This document shows, one piece after another, positions 53,701 to 60,068 of a DNA stretch of 64,000 bases. Made by a program: the position numbers and the translations under genes. This DNA comes from Nautilus pompilius. Taxonomy: Eukaryota > Mollusca > Cephalopoda > Nautilida > Nautilidae. The stretch is from the NCBI GenBank assembly GCA_018389105.1, contig JACATO010000120.1, positions 740,001-804,000 on the forward strand, written 5' to 3'. A model generated the notes under the pieces. It worked only from the letters and a program-made list of their open reading frames with translations, had not been told where the DNA came from and did no database searches. Numbering within the stretch: the stretch's first letter is position 1; each line of letters begins with the position of its first letter.

Positions 53701-54752
53701 AAAATTTTCATCTATTCTAAAGTACTTATATAATTGCACATTACCTCCAGTTGTACTTAAGGAAAAGCTTTTATTCTAATAAACACCCCATGGATTAATA
53801 AAATCACTATATAGTGTTTCAAATAAATTTTAACAAAAGATTTTCTGCTGTAAATAGATATAATATAAGAGAAATTTGAAATAATTCCTCTAAATTTTTA
53901 CAAAAAACCCAAGTAAAATGGTTTGTCATTTACCAAAACATATACCACATTTATGATAAACCAGCTAATAAAGTAGGTAGTTTTGGTAAAAAGTTTAGAA
54001 GAAAGTTAAAAAAACTTGATAATATAACTGGGGTTTTTCTTTTTTGCCCTCATATTATCTGCTTGTATAATGTATGCTGAAGCATTTTATAAATACTTCT
54101 CAAAAAAGAAACATTGTAACTTATTATCAATGATCACACCACTATAACTATTATCAGCCAACATGTGATTTCTACTATTGCTCATATCATAGGATTAATA
54201 GCATTACTATTATAATTTTTACAATATTTACTATTGAAACAGTGTTTTACAATTAATTTTGATATATTTTTTATTTTAAAATGTAATATCATATAATTGT
54301 GTTGTTACCTCTGAATTACCTTGAGACGAACAAGTCTTATCTTCCTAAAAAATTATTTTTCATATTTTTATGAAATTTTCTATTTAAAAAAAATCTGTTA
54401 CACCTTATAGAGCAGAAGAATAAGAAACTTGGATACAGTGTAGTTAATTGGTTAGATGAACAAATAAACAACAACAACAACAAAACTGATGTATGTATTT
54501 GGCAAATATTACTGTCACAAAACATTTTTATTGTATTATTTCCAGATCCTGACAATAGCTGTTCTAATCATTTTGATCACAGCACCACTTGGGTCAGTTC
54601 TTATTACTTTGACTGGGCCTAGGTTACTTCATAAAACAAACCCATTAAACAAGAATGCAAACAGTTATGATAATAATCCAGTTTTACAAACTGATGATAA
54701 ACCAAATATAGCAGACCCATGTAATTCCTATGAGGAAAACACAAGGTTCTGA
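17842..54752 (+). CDS. SLC9B2: SLC9B-family (NHA2-like) Na+/H+ antiporter, whole gene, ten coding exons
   Basis: Coding exons: 17842-18349, 24258-24345, 26205-26387, 28975-29150, 38246-38355, 39005-39169, 41087-41195, 45880-46016, 53339-53404 and 54546-54752. All junctions are GT-AG, all phases agree, and they join to 1,749 bases (582 residues plus stop); human SLC9B2 is 537. The product is a cation:proton antiporter 2 (NhaA-like) membrane protein. Vertebrate NHA2 exchanges Na+ or Li+ for H+ in plasma, endolysosomal and mitochondrial membranes. Residues 1-105 are hydrophilic and poorly conserved. The membrane core starts near residue 111. The ion-site Asp300-Asp301 lies in SIDDVLAITGF. Arg460 and Lys488 (in WLPKATVQ) align with the conserved human Arg432 and Lys460. 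The start Met has good context (G at -3, G at +4), but the frame stays open for five codons upstream to the acceptor, so an earlier start in an unseen exon cannot be excluded. SLC9B1 and SLC9B2 are mammalian duplicates, so the symbol means the family. Confidence 0.96.
18790..20455 (+). mobile_element. MULE-type transposon with FLYWCH-like and DDE remnants
   Basis: Long imperfect inverted ends: left ACTCATTTGATTGACAACTT at 18,803-18,822 pairs with ACTCATTTGACTGGCAACTT (minus strand of 20,423-20,442), 18 of 20 bases, and similarity continues inward for some 50 more. Between them, plus-strand reading gives a FLYWCH-like zinc-finger region (GNRYDMYLWYCEKT near 19,055) and the open stretch 19,147-19,344. 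A transposase core follows with MDGTFSSFQ, QLCSINALIGT near 19,495-19,570 and FIITDFELVAIN near 19,699. These match FLYWCH-MULE transposases. Frameshifts and stops make it inactive. Confidence 0.78.
20940..22120 (+). mobile_element. pogo/Tigger-like transposase remnant
   Basis: The stretch at 20,960-21,172 reads MTSCMNKFKLVAASYAQST and then KKFCVDRKQI, a CENP-B/pogo N-terminal helix-turn-helix pattern. LPKMKKYLPR follows. The C-terminal part near 21,960-22,050 carries an S-EKFQEERAISIALDG block, which matches the SFKKCxISNALDG block found near the end of these transposases. Intervening frames are broken. Directly downstream of the MULE and in the same orientation, but a separate insertion. 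Confidence 0.7.
24258..24345 (+). CDS. SLC9B2: SLC9B coding exon 2 (residues 170-199)
   Basis: 88-base exon, phase 1 in and phase 2 out, between an AAAG acceptor and GTGAGT donor. Encodes GMLIIGVLLRNVPKI, completing the conserved LLGMLxxGxLLRN segment, and ends in the extramembrane loop SEKWSGPLR. Confidence 0.96.
24346..26204 (+). other. SLC9B intron, no recognised element
   Basis: 1.86 kb of AT-rich DNA. No element ends or protein remnants recognised. Confidence 0.8.
26205..26387 (+). CDS. SLC9B2: SLC9B coding exon 3 (residues 199-260)
   Basis: 183 bases after a CTTACAG acceptor, ending at GTAAGT. Encodes NTALTVILIRAGLGLDP and KKLSWVVFRLAFLPCLCEAL, the most strongly conserved block of the NHA family. 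Two membrane spans. The split Gly260 is completed in the next exon. Confidence 0.97.
26485..26513. repeat. (ATT)n short microsatellite
   Basis: TTATTATTATTA-type run in an intron. Confidence 0.85.
26640..27700 (+). mobile_element. Tc1-like transposon remnant
   Basis: Plus-strand reading shows IANDLNISHESVANTITKF near 26,784 (helix-turn-helix region) and ILQEDNATYHIS near 27,316, matching the catalytic FxQDNAxxH block of Tc1 transposases. LTHSMSYGRDF near 27,605 matches the C-terminal LxxSMPRR block. An open frame of 160 codons at 27,145-27,627 overlaps the core, but the family signature moves between frames, so it is inactive. The element lies in an SLC9B intron in sense orientation; ends not defined. 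Confidence 0.65.
27701..28974 (+). other. SLC9B intron remainder, nothing recognised
   Basis: AT-rich; a short (ATT)n run near 28,040. No protein remnant or structural RNA recognised. Confidence 0.6.
28975..29150 (+). CDS. SLC9B2: SLC9B coding exon 4 (residues 260-319), ion-binding Asp-Asp
   Basis: 176 bases between a TTCAAG acceptor and GTATGT donor. Encodes FVVAAVSPAVVVP, GYGIDKGIPTLVIAAASIDD and VLAITGF. Asp300-Asp301 match the paired aspartates that bind Na+/Li+ and H+ in NhaA-like CPA2 antiporters (human NHA2 Asp278-Asp279). Both are intact, so the predicted transporter has its central site. Confidence 0.97.
29151..30149 (+). other. SLC9B intron, first part, nothing recognised
   Basis: Start of a 9.1-kb intron (29,151-38,245). 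Only simple repeats such as (GT)n at 29,282-29,297 and a T run near 29,580 were seen. Confidence 0.7.
30150..30580 (+). repeat. tRNA-derived SINE-like segment
   Basis: The segment near 30,170-30,225 resembles a tRNA: TAGTGGACAGATAACTGG is A-box-like and GAGTTTGAATCCC is B-box-like, about 35 bases apart. An unrelated body follows, with a CCTCCAGGTACTTTGG stretch and a GGCAAGCAAGCAGG tail region. This is the layout of tRNA-derived SINEs common in molluscs. I cannot name the family or show a target duplication. Confidence 0.5.
30581..32969 (+). other. SLC9B intron, nothing recognised
   Basis: AT-rich. Contains a (GT)n run at 31,313-31,331 and an (AT)n run near 32,825-32,843. Open stretches at 30,839-31,171 and on the minus strand at 32,411-32,743 match no family I know and lack splice signals. 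Confidence 0.55.
33373..35588 (-). mobile_element. Nested hAT-Charlie-like element (GTF2IRD2/FAM200-type transposase)
   Basis: Ends are CAGTGATGAGCAACC (33,373) and CAGCCATGAGCAACC (minus strand from 35,588), 13 of 15 matching. The flanking eight bases CTTTAAAA (33,365-33,372) and CTCTAAAA (35,589-35,596) form a target duplication with one mismatch and fit the hAT preference. Minus-strand coding remnants run from about 35,020 to 33,580: EYNVRRHYGTKHASKHG, MVKECLEAVADVAFPEKK, WFSIALDKSTDVSHVAQLV, LNELNLRLQGKDQLI and, last, the SSTYICEQ and NRLGDERMKSSLCIATS dimerisation-region blocks. Stops, frameshifts and an apparent internal deletion between about 34,340 and 34,315 (loss of the middle of the catalytic domain) inactivate it. 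Confidence 0.88.
35648..35716. repeat. (ATT)22-23 microsatellite
   Basis: Nearly perfect ATT run of about 68 bases, just outside the nested hAT and inside the outer one. Confidence 0.97.
38246..38355 (+). CDS. SLC9B2: SLC9B coding exon 5 (residues 319-355)
   Basis: 110 bases, TTTGAAG acceptor and GTGAGT donor, phase 1 in and 0 out. Encodes GNIVWVVFKGPLEALLGTLI, one membrane span, and IPSQKNQ, matching the vertebrate VFNVLRGVLEVVIG segment. Confidence 0.95.
38815..38870. repeat. CA- then GA-rich simple repeat
   Basis: Imperfect ACACGCACACACGCAGACAC run passing into GACAGACAGG and GAGAGAG, in an intron. Confidence 0.8.
39005..39169 (+). CDS. SLC9B2: SLC9B coding exon 6 (residues 356-410)
   Basis: 165 bases, TTTCTAG acceptor and GTAAAC donor, phase 0 both sides. 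Encodes FLLVGFGMVAVIGGPKIELP and GAGPLCCLTMAFVAAYGW, matching the vertebrate FPGSGGLCTLVMAFLAGMGW segment. Confidence 0.95.
39540..40400 (-). mobile_element. Tc1-like transposon remnant, antisense to SLC9B
   Basis: Minus-strand reading at 40,375-40,061 gives KCGLLVTLFGCEKRWN then KKLSPRREQ and NGTLTRDEDKSI, a Tc1 helix-turn-helix region. Farther on it gives ANESSLNV, CFSANGKDNLV near 39,860 and a DLNPNENIWEVMEKY block near 39,620. These match TDESxF, CFSANG and SPDLNPIENLW of Tc1 transposases. Frames are broken. Lies in the SLC9B intron at 39,170-41,086. Confidence 0.75.
41087..41195 (+). CDS. SLC9B2: SLC9B coding exon 7 (residues 411-447)
   Basis: 109 bases, CCTTTTAG acceptor and GTAAGC donor, phase 0 in and 1 out. 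Encodes IGLLWIIVQPLLFGLIGSAV, matching the vertebrate WDIFQPLLFGLIGAEV segment, then DATGLDLKTVG. Confidence 0.97.
42150..42870 (+). mobile_element. Tc1/mariner-like remnant
   Basis: The open stretch 42,522-42,740 includes MENDAIAHNAHAL, and further along in another frame comes TPPWPGQLLDKHIEYMW near 42,768. The order resembles the MQDGAPxH and WPxxSPDLNPIEYVW blocks of Tc1/mariner transposases, but is much decayed. Exact family and ends are unclear. Confidence 0.5.
44876..45195. repeat. Minisatellite, 65-bp unit, about five copies
   Basis: The phrase TCAAACTCATTATG recurs at 44,881, 44,946, 45,011, 45,076 and 45,141, exactly 65 bases apart. The middle copies look identical; the first differs near its left edge and the last diverges after the word CAGTCAG. 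Confidence 0.97.
45880..46016 (+). CDS. SLC9B2: SLC9B coding exon 8 (residues 447-492)
   Basis: 137 bases, TGTAATAG acceptor and GTAGGT donor, phase 1 in and 0 out. Encodes GLGIASISVGLLARMMVSFL, with Arg460 aligned to human Arg432, and LKEKLFIPFAWLPKATVQ, in which Lys488 aligns with human Lys460. This is the most diagnostic C-terminal block. Confidence 0.97.
46017..47540 (+). other. SLC9B intron 8, first part, nothing recognised
   Basis: AT-rich DNA between exon 8 and the Gypsy remnant; no protein remnant recognised. Confidence 0.65.
47550..51240 (-). mobile_element. Decayed Ty3/Gypsy retrotransposon pol region, split by a Tc1 insertion
   Basis: Minus-strand reading, from high to low coordinates, gives the pol domains in Gypsy order. 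Reverse-transcriptase blocks lie at about 51,140-50,820 (including FSMFEFLRMPCGLCNAA). After the Tc1 insertion come the rest of the active-site region near 49,505 and the RT end/RNase-H region (SLKFLGYHIDVNGILP near 49,370). The integrase zinc-binding and core region at 48,643-48,146 contains LPYPGIQATQCLIMDQFVWP. A short integrase C-terminal-like block lies near 47,650. Stops and frameshifts are many; no LTRs, gag or protease were identified. Antisense to SLC9B. Confidence 0.8.
49512..50818 (+). mobile_element. Tc1-like element, copy 1, inserted in the Gypsy RT
   Basis: About 1.3 kb, typical Tc1 length. Both ends carry TAATTATGG-type inverted repeats (left near 49,520; right, on the minus strand, near 50,800) and the right end abuts TA. 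Plus-strand reading near 50,385-50,515 gives FQHDSDSKHIANVVRN and VARSPNKNSIEVI, matching the FQQDNDPKH and SPDLNPIE blocks. Stops make it inactive. Bases 49,517-50,636 are almost identical to the inverted copy at 58,949-60,068. Confidence 0.85.
51676..52690. repeat. Long inverted repeat (foldback) in SLC9B intron 8
   Basis: Left arm 51,676-52,135 and right arm 52,296-52,690 are reverse complements, with a spacer of about 160 bases. Across some 375 aligned bases I count only a three-base indel and about three substitutions. The left arm carries about 65 extra bases (near 52,028-52,094) that the right arm lacks. No coding sequence. It would form a very stable hairpin in the pre-mRNA. Confidence 0.95.
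51865..52049. mobile_element. Small palindromic MITE inside the foldback left arm
   Basis: Ends CCCTTTCAGTAC (51,865) and CCCTTTGAGTAG (minus strand from 52,049) begin inverted repeats. These run inward through TATATATTTATG and GGGCATTAATCCT-like words on both sides. About 185 bases. The flanks TTTA and TTCA could be an eroded TTAA target, which with the CCCTTT ends suggests a piggyBac-type MITE. Confidence 0.5.
52691..53338 (+). other. SLC9B intron 8, last part
   Basis: AT-rich, no recognised element; A-run at 53,221-53,232. Confidence 0.7.
53339..53404 (+). CDS. SLC9B2: SLC9B coding exon 9 (residues 493-514)
   Basis: 66-base exon, GTAATTCAG acceptor and GTAAGT donor, phase 0 both sides. 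Encodes AAIGPVAYQMATKEAEKTYG, matching vertebrate AAIGSVALDTA. If the following intron were retained the frame would stay open for about 30 codons before a stop at 53,494, giving a truncated C-terminus. Confidence 0.95.
53405..54545 (+). other. SLC9B last intron, nothing recognised
   Basis: 1.14 kb AT-rich intron with GTAAGT donor and TTTCCAG acceptor. Confidence 0.85.
54546..54752 (+). CDS. SLC9B2: SLC9B coding exon 10 (residues 515-582, stop)
   Basis: Encodes the last membrane span ILTIAVLIILITAPLGSVLI and TLTGPRLLHK, matching vertebrate SILITAPIGSLLIGLLGPRLL. A polar tail of about 40 Asn/Asp-rich residues ends at TGA 54,750-54,752. Confidence 0.97.
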   Translation: MLTIAVLIILITAPLGSVLITLTGPRLLHKTNPLNKNANSYDNNPVLQTDDKPNIADPCNSYEENTRF

Positions 54753-54918
54753 CTTCACTTCACGAATGTAGAAATTAAAATTATATACTGTAGTACATAT
54801 TTTAATGTTCTGGAGTAAACACGGTGCCACCCTATATCCAAATAGACAGTTGTTTTGTAAAATGTTCAATTTTATAAATTTAAGTAATGCGGATACATAC
54901 ATATCTGTATATACTATC

Positions 54919-54920
<2 letters not shown>

Positions 54921-54956
<36 letters not shown>
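54921..54956. repeat. (TG)18 in SLC9B 3' UTR
   Basis: Uninterrupted TG repeat about 170 bases after the stop codon and about 55 before the AATAAA. Confidence 0.97.
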
Positions 54957-54957
<1 letters not shown>

Positions 54958-55009
54958 TCAAGGTGAGAGATTTAAATTTTAATTTACTATAATTTGTAAA
55001 TGTGGTAGC

Positions 55010-55015
55010 AATAAA
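55010..55015 (+). terminator. Polyadenylation signal AATAAA
   Basis: Canonical hexamer 258 bases after the SLC9B stop, preceded by the TG repeat. Confidence 0.6.
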
Positions 55016-55985
55016 ATATAAACCACCAGAAGCTTCTAGATTTTAGTTTCCTTTTGGAAACAATTGCTGCAGTTATGTAGTCAGATCTGTTACAAAGCCA
55101 CACCCTTAAAGGCAATAGGATATTATCCCAGCTGTTGAAAGAAAAGGCTCTATGATAAATATAGCAGTTTCAGACGGCCATAACAATTGTGAATTTCACA
55201 TTAGAAAAAAATTCTAATAGAGATTTGAAATTAATGTATTCTGAATAATATAATGAGGTAATTAATTTTAGTGTTTTCTCACTTTGATCTCAAATGCTTT
55301 ATTCATTAAAACAACACAAAAAGAAATGCTATACATTCCATCACTTCTTTAAACTAACTTTCTTTAATCCTTATAGCATTAAAAGTTCCTCAAGTTATAC
55401 AGGCAGGACTCAATTTAATTAGAATGATTCCAAAATTTCTCGACAAAGTGGCTTTACCAATTGGCAGACATTTTTAAAAATCTGAATAAAACTAAATAAC
55501 TATTTAGATAAATTGTTTGTTTTAAGCCTGTGTTTATAAAACTGAATTTAAAAAAATTCTAGGATAAAACATACTAAACAAAAACAAAATGATGAAGGCC
55601 AGCTAAATAAGTTACGCTTCCGTTACAAACATTACTGCAGGAAATTATCGAAGCTACCTGAGCAAGTGAATGTAAAGTTTACTCTAATTCAGAGACGGTG
55701 TACATTAGCATACCCCACCCCCCCCCCACCCAAATCTGCTGGGATGTTTTCTGTATGAAAAAACCACCAGAAATTATTCACAATCTACATTTCTACTCTT
55801 TGGAGGCTTCTTATTTTACTCAAGAATCTGGAATAAGACAACTGATTATAGCAAGAACTCATTGCATTGAAAATATCTGGAAAAACTTGAATTAAAAGTG
55901 TCAACAAGTTTGTTTTTTTCCTTTACATTCTTTTTAAGGTTGTCAGTGATACAAATATACCTACGAACCATTAAAAATATACGTA

Positions 55986-56060
55986 CAGTGTTGGAAGTAA
56001 TTATGGAAACAGACATAAGATATGCATAAATAATGAGTAATTGCCACAGAGAGATGTGTA
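55986..56060. mobile_element. Single Tc1 end related to copies 1 and 2
   Basis: Starts CAGTGTTGGAAGTAATTATG right after TA, then continues with ATAAATAATGAGTAATTGCC. The same words occur in the right end of Tc1 copy 1 (minus strand, 50,818-50,755). No transposase follows, so this is a solo end or a deletion derivative. Confidence 0.7.
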
Positions 56061-58440
56061 CACACAAAGAGGGGCATCTGCAGGACCCCCACCCCCTGGG
56101 AGGGAGATTAACCTAATAATATCAAGTGGAATGTGCCTAGCGATGAAAGCATACTAACGTCAAAAAACAAAAAGATACTAATTTGTTTTTTTTTTATCAA
56201 AGATATTTGATTTTGATCAATAATTTCTTACTTAGAAATATTTAATGTGATTCATTTAGAATTTTAAAAATTTAATTTATGGTTTCATCGCTAGAATGTT
56301 TCCTTTGCTATTATACTACCCCATCAGAGCTCTCAATAATGAAACAAACAAAAAAATATTTGTATTCAGTACAAATTGTAAATGTCTCTGGTCTTGTCCA
56401 GGTTTATCCATTACCTTTTGAATAAGTTCATGTCTGTCAGCTGTAACTTTTGCTCTATGAACACTTATCATACAAAATCCAGACAAATGAACATCTGCCA
56501 TGTTTATACCCTTCTCAGTGTGCTAAATAACCTTTCTGCTGTGCAGGTTGTTACTGGTGGTATTAGAGCAATATGAATTGCGTGGTGAATGGAAAGGAAT
56601 ACATCAGTGTACTCTAGCAAGCTAACATATTGTTCCCCCTTGGACCATACCTCAAACCAGGCAATAGCTTCAGCTTCCAAGTTTTCAATTTTATATGCTT
56701 CATCTATTTTTACATTTTGGTTTTTGAATTCTTCACATCCAGTGTGCACCATTTGTACAGGATGGAGGCAAAAAAAGAGAAATTTTATTTATTTTCTTTA
56801 GCAAAACCAACTCTAGTGATGAAATGATTAAGTCCAAATATGGTATAAACAATGTGTGACAAAAATATTCCTCCACAATTAACCCACTAATATTAGATTG
56901 AAATATTTGCTATCTGCATTGTCTGGGGACAGATAATTCAATATTCAACTTCAACAACTGTTGAACTTTAGTGAAAGATTTGTTGGGTTGGTCTGCTTTT
57001 GGTCAGTATTCATGAAACAATTATTATAGCCCCTGAACAAGATCATAAACTTTTATATCAAGTTCAACAGCTTGGAGAGCTTGTGTTATAGATTATAGCA
57101 TTGCCAAATAGCTAGAAATTAGTCAAACAAAAATATAAACATCACTGTGGTTTAAGTAGATTCTAATTGGTGTGCACTTTGTTGTGTTTTACCTGAAGCT
57201 GTAGTGGCCAGTATGCTTAAGTGATCAAAAATGTGTTCAAAGTTGTTGGAAAAAATTCTAATACTTTTGTGTTTTGCAGTCAAACATTTTAGATATTAGT
57301 AGCACATTTGGGAAAAGGCATCTTCTCTTTGGACTCTCATGGAAAAGTGTTTTTATGATAGCTTTGATTGTGCCAATTGTATTACATGTCTCAGGTGGAA
57401 ATTCAAATTGTTCACAACCAGACTGAGTTTATGAGCAGTACAATGGAAAAACACAGCTTTTGAATACTTACATTTTATTGTAGCGTGCACGTCCCTTTCC
57501 TTTTCTGTCATATCCACCTTGGTCATGTAATTTTTCTAGATTCAAGCCAAACTTTGTACAATGATTAATGATAGTAATGACAATGAAGGTACCATCCAGT
57601 TAACATAGTCTTGCAAATCCAAGAAATTGCTCTTAGGTAATCTTTTCAGTGGTCATTGTGTTGAGTGAATGTACACCAAGTGACGACTGCTCCTTTCCAG
57701 ATATGCCAGCACTTTCATCAGCAATTATTGAAAATCCAGTGAAATTGTTTGCTGAAAAAACTATTTATTCCCTGATAGTTTCTTTACAGAGAATGATTAA
57801 TTAATTTTCTACATGGAAAGATGTATAGCAAGCATTAGCTGGAGCATTTTCCAAATGGTTTGGTAGCGTCTCATCTCCTGATTCAATATGAAAATTATAT
57901 AGGCTTTGGGCATTTCCAGTTTTGCTTCCTTTACCACTTAAAGGAATGGCATCTGTACAATAAAGAATGGTTAGCAGTATTGGATATAATACTTTCCAGT
58001 TCTGTTCAACGTCCTGCTTCAAAGCACTATCCAGTTGACACACACTGTTCATTTTTGGTTTTTTTCTTGATGGCTAAAAAGTTATTTGCATTCAGCTGCA
58101 CATTTCTCTGACTTCTTACACTTTTATGAAATTCTTTGTACCTTGTAAAAGGTGCAATGGTGAAGGCTCTGGCTGTGGAAAAATTGTACAATATTTACAA
58201 ATTGCTCCTTTTAGTAATGGGGAATAACTAGGGAATGGTGGATATTAATTTAACCACATACGACAGAAATTCTGTGCTCCTTTTTGAAATTGTAATTCTC
58301 AAGAGATGAGTCACTTTTTACAAGTAGATTGTATTTCAGATTGTCCATTAGTTTTATAAATGACTTAACTTGCAGTCCAATCAGGATTGTCATCAGAATG
58401 GTTGGGTTGATCACATTTAACTGCTGTTGTTGAATCTGGA
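56060..58440 (-). mobile_element. hAT transposon remnant (THAP12/52-kDa-repressor-like transposase)
   Basis: Minus-strand reading, from high to low coordinates: KYKEFHKSVRSQRNVQLNA-type sequence near 58,150; WKVLYPILLTILYC and IPLSGKGSKTGNAQSLYNF, then SGDETLPNHLENAPANACY in 58,052-57,801; PPVTTCTAERLFSTLRRV at 56,557-56,504; and MADVHLSGFCMISVHRAKVT at 56,501. These match the hAT transposases related to THAP12, ending with the dimerisation domain. The region between 57,800 and 56,800 is badly decayed and stops interrupt the frame. The C-rich word CAGGACCCCCACCCCC near 56,080 resembles the terminal region of this hAT group, so the left end may lie near 56,060. It lies beyond the SLC9B 3' end, antisense to it. 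Confidence 0.78.
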
Positions 58441-58948
58441 TCAAAGATAGTCCAGCTCTGTTTGTAAGTCCTTCTCTGCTGTTTCTTATTGTTTCTAATT
58501 ACCACTTTGCTAAAATCTTTCTGATATCCATTTTCAAAAAATGTTAGTAATAAAATATCTAAAATACAAATGTAAACAATACTTGACTGGGTCTTTCAAC
58601 TATTAGATGGGAATTCCTTTGCTTAGTGGGATCTGAAAGTAGCTTCTAGCACTCACTTCAAATAACCAGTTATAGGTGTTGCTAGGATCATTGCTAATTG
58701 AAACAGTTATACTAACCAATTGGCAACCCCTTCATTTCCTAATTAACCTATCAGCTTGTTTCTCAAAGCTAACCGGGACACAGATGGTTTAGCTATTTAT
58801 TTGACATACACATGCTTTGCTGGTGCTTTATATTTTTTCAAATACTGCTAGTCTTCCTGGCCATTGGCAAAGAAAATAATGAAAAACAAAATGTTGTATG
58901 GCACATTAGTGTTTGGTGGGTCCTACTTCATTTAGAGCATGGTGCCTT
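58441..58948. other. Intergenic DNA between hAT and Tc1 copy 2
   Basis: No recognised feature. Confidence 0.5.
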
Positions 58949-60068
58949 GTTTTCCTGCTCACCTAGAGATTATCAGTGTATGACTGTGAAATATTATCAA
59001 AATATCTGTATCAGTTTATACAAATCATCTGAGGTGTTTGGATGCAGTTTGACTTTCTCTGTAGCCATATAACTTCAATGCTGTTCTTATTTGGACTTCG
59101 TGCAACCCAAAGCATCTTTGTGAATGTTCAACGAGCCTCTTTACATTTTAGATAGTTTCTAACCACATTCGCAATATATTTGGAGTCACTGTCATGTTGA
59201 AAGATGAATTCCTGTACAATGAAGGGTCTTCCTAAGGGAATGGCATGATGATTGAAAAGCTGTTGTACCTGTTGGCAGTCAGTGTGCCTTTGATTCTATG
59301 TAAGTCCTTGACACCTTTGAACGATTGAAGTTGCACACTTGTATTTAGCCTTTGCTTCATTATAACTGTTGTACACTGACTGTTATTCTGCTCCCTGGTC
59401 CACCTTCAAACTGCTATTGACTATTGCCAAACAATTCAAACTTGGACTCACATATAAAGAAAACATTTTTCCAAGTTTGGTCATCCCACTGTTTCATTTA
59501 TGCTGCTCATTTCACCCTTGCCAGCAGAGGTTTTCATTCAGCTACATTTCTATTGAGACCTCTTCAGGATAATGTATCTTACCATTCTTGAAAAACATTA
59601 ACACCTGTATTTGCAGCTAGATCATTTGAAAATTTCTACTAGCTTGTTGTCTATCAGACTGAAAATATGCCATAACACGCTTAACATCACTTTTGGACCG
59701 TGTCTAATGTTAAAAGTACCAATTCTGTGTATCCTCAGAGTTTTGCATAAACTTCTCAAAGATGAAGTCAGGCTGCATGGAGTAGCCTTCACTAGCTAAG
59801 ACTGCTTTGTATATGCTTGTCATGTGATATTTTTTTCCTCAGCTGTCATAGTATTCATCATATATTCACCACACAACAAAAATATTGCTCTCCTATAGTT
59901 TTATAGTTTTGCAGGTGTGGCACTTTCTGCTTGGATGACAACCAATCACAATGTACTATATCAACACATGACTCTACTACGGAGCATTTAATTTTTACAA
60001 ACGAGATGCAATTCTATCATGTTATTTGTATTTTATACCCAGTTTTTCCTGTTTCCATAATTTCCATT
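58949..60068 (-). mobile_element. Tc1-like element, copy 2, inverted relative to copy 1
   Basis: Reverse complement of 49,517-50,636 over about 1.12 kb with only scattered differences. For example, the 67-codon open stretch at 59,369-59,572 translates identically to the one at 50,216-50,013. The 60,068 side ends in the TTTCCATAATT terminal repeat; the 58,949 side stops about 180 bases short of the terminal repeat present in copy 1. The transposase frame is on the minus strand and broken. Confidence 0.88.

Larger units (their letters stand above)
54753..55040 (+). other. SLC9B 3' UTR, minimal extent
   Basis: Follows the stop codon and contains a long TG run and an AATAAA at 55,010-55,015, which would place cleavage near 55,030-55,040. 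Later hexamers exist (for example in GAATAAAAC near 55,484), so longer forms are possible. Confidence 0.6.

Noticed and set aside
59369..59572. 67-codon frame that recurs exactly at 50,013-50,216
   Set aside because: Not a gene: it is the opposite strand of the two Tc1 copies; recorded as a repeat relationship instead.
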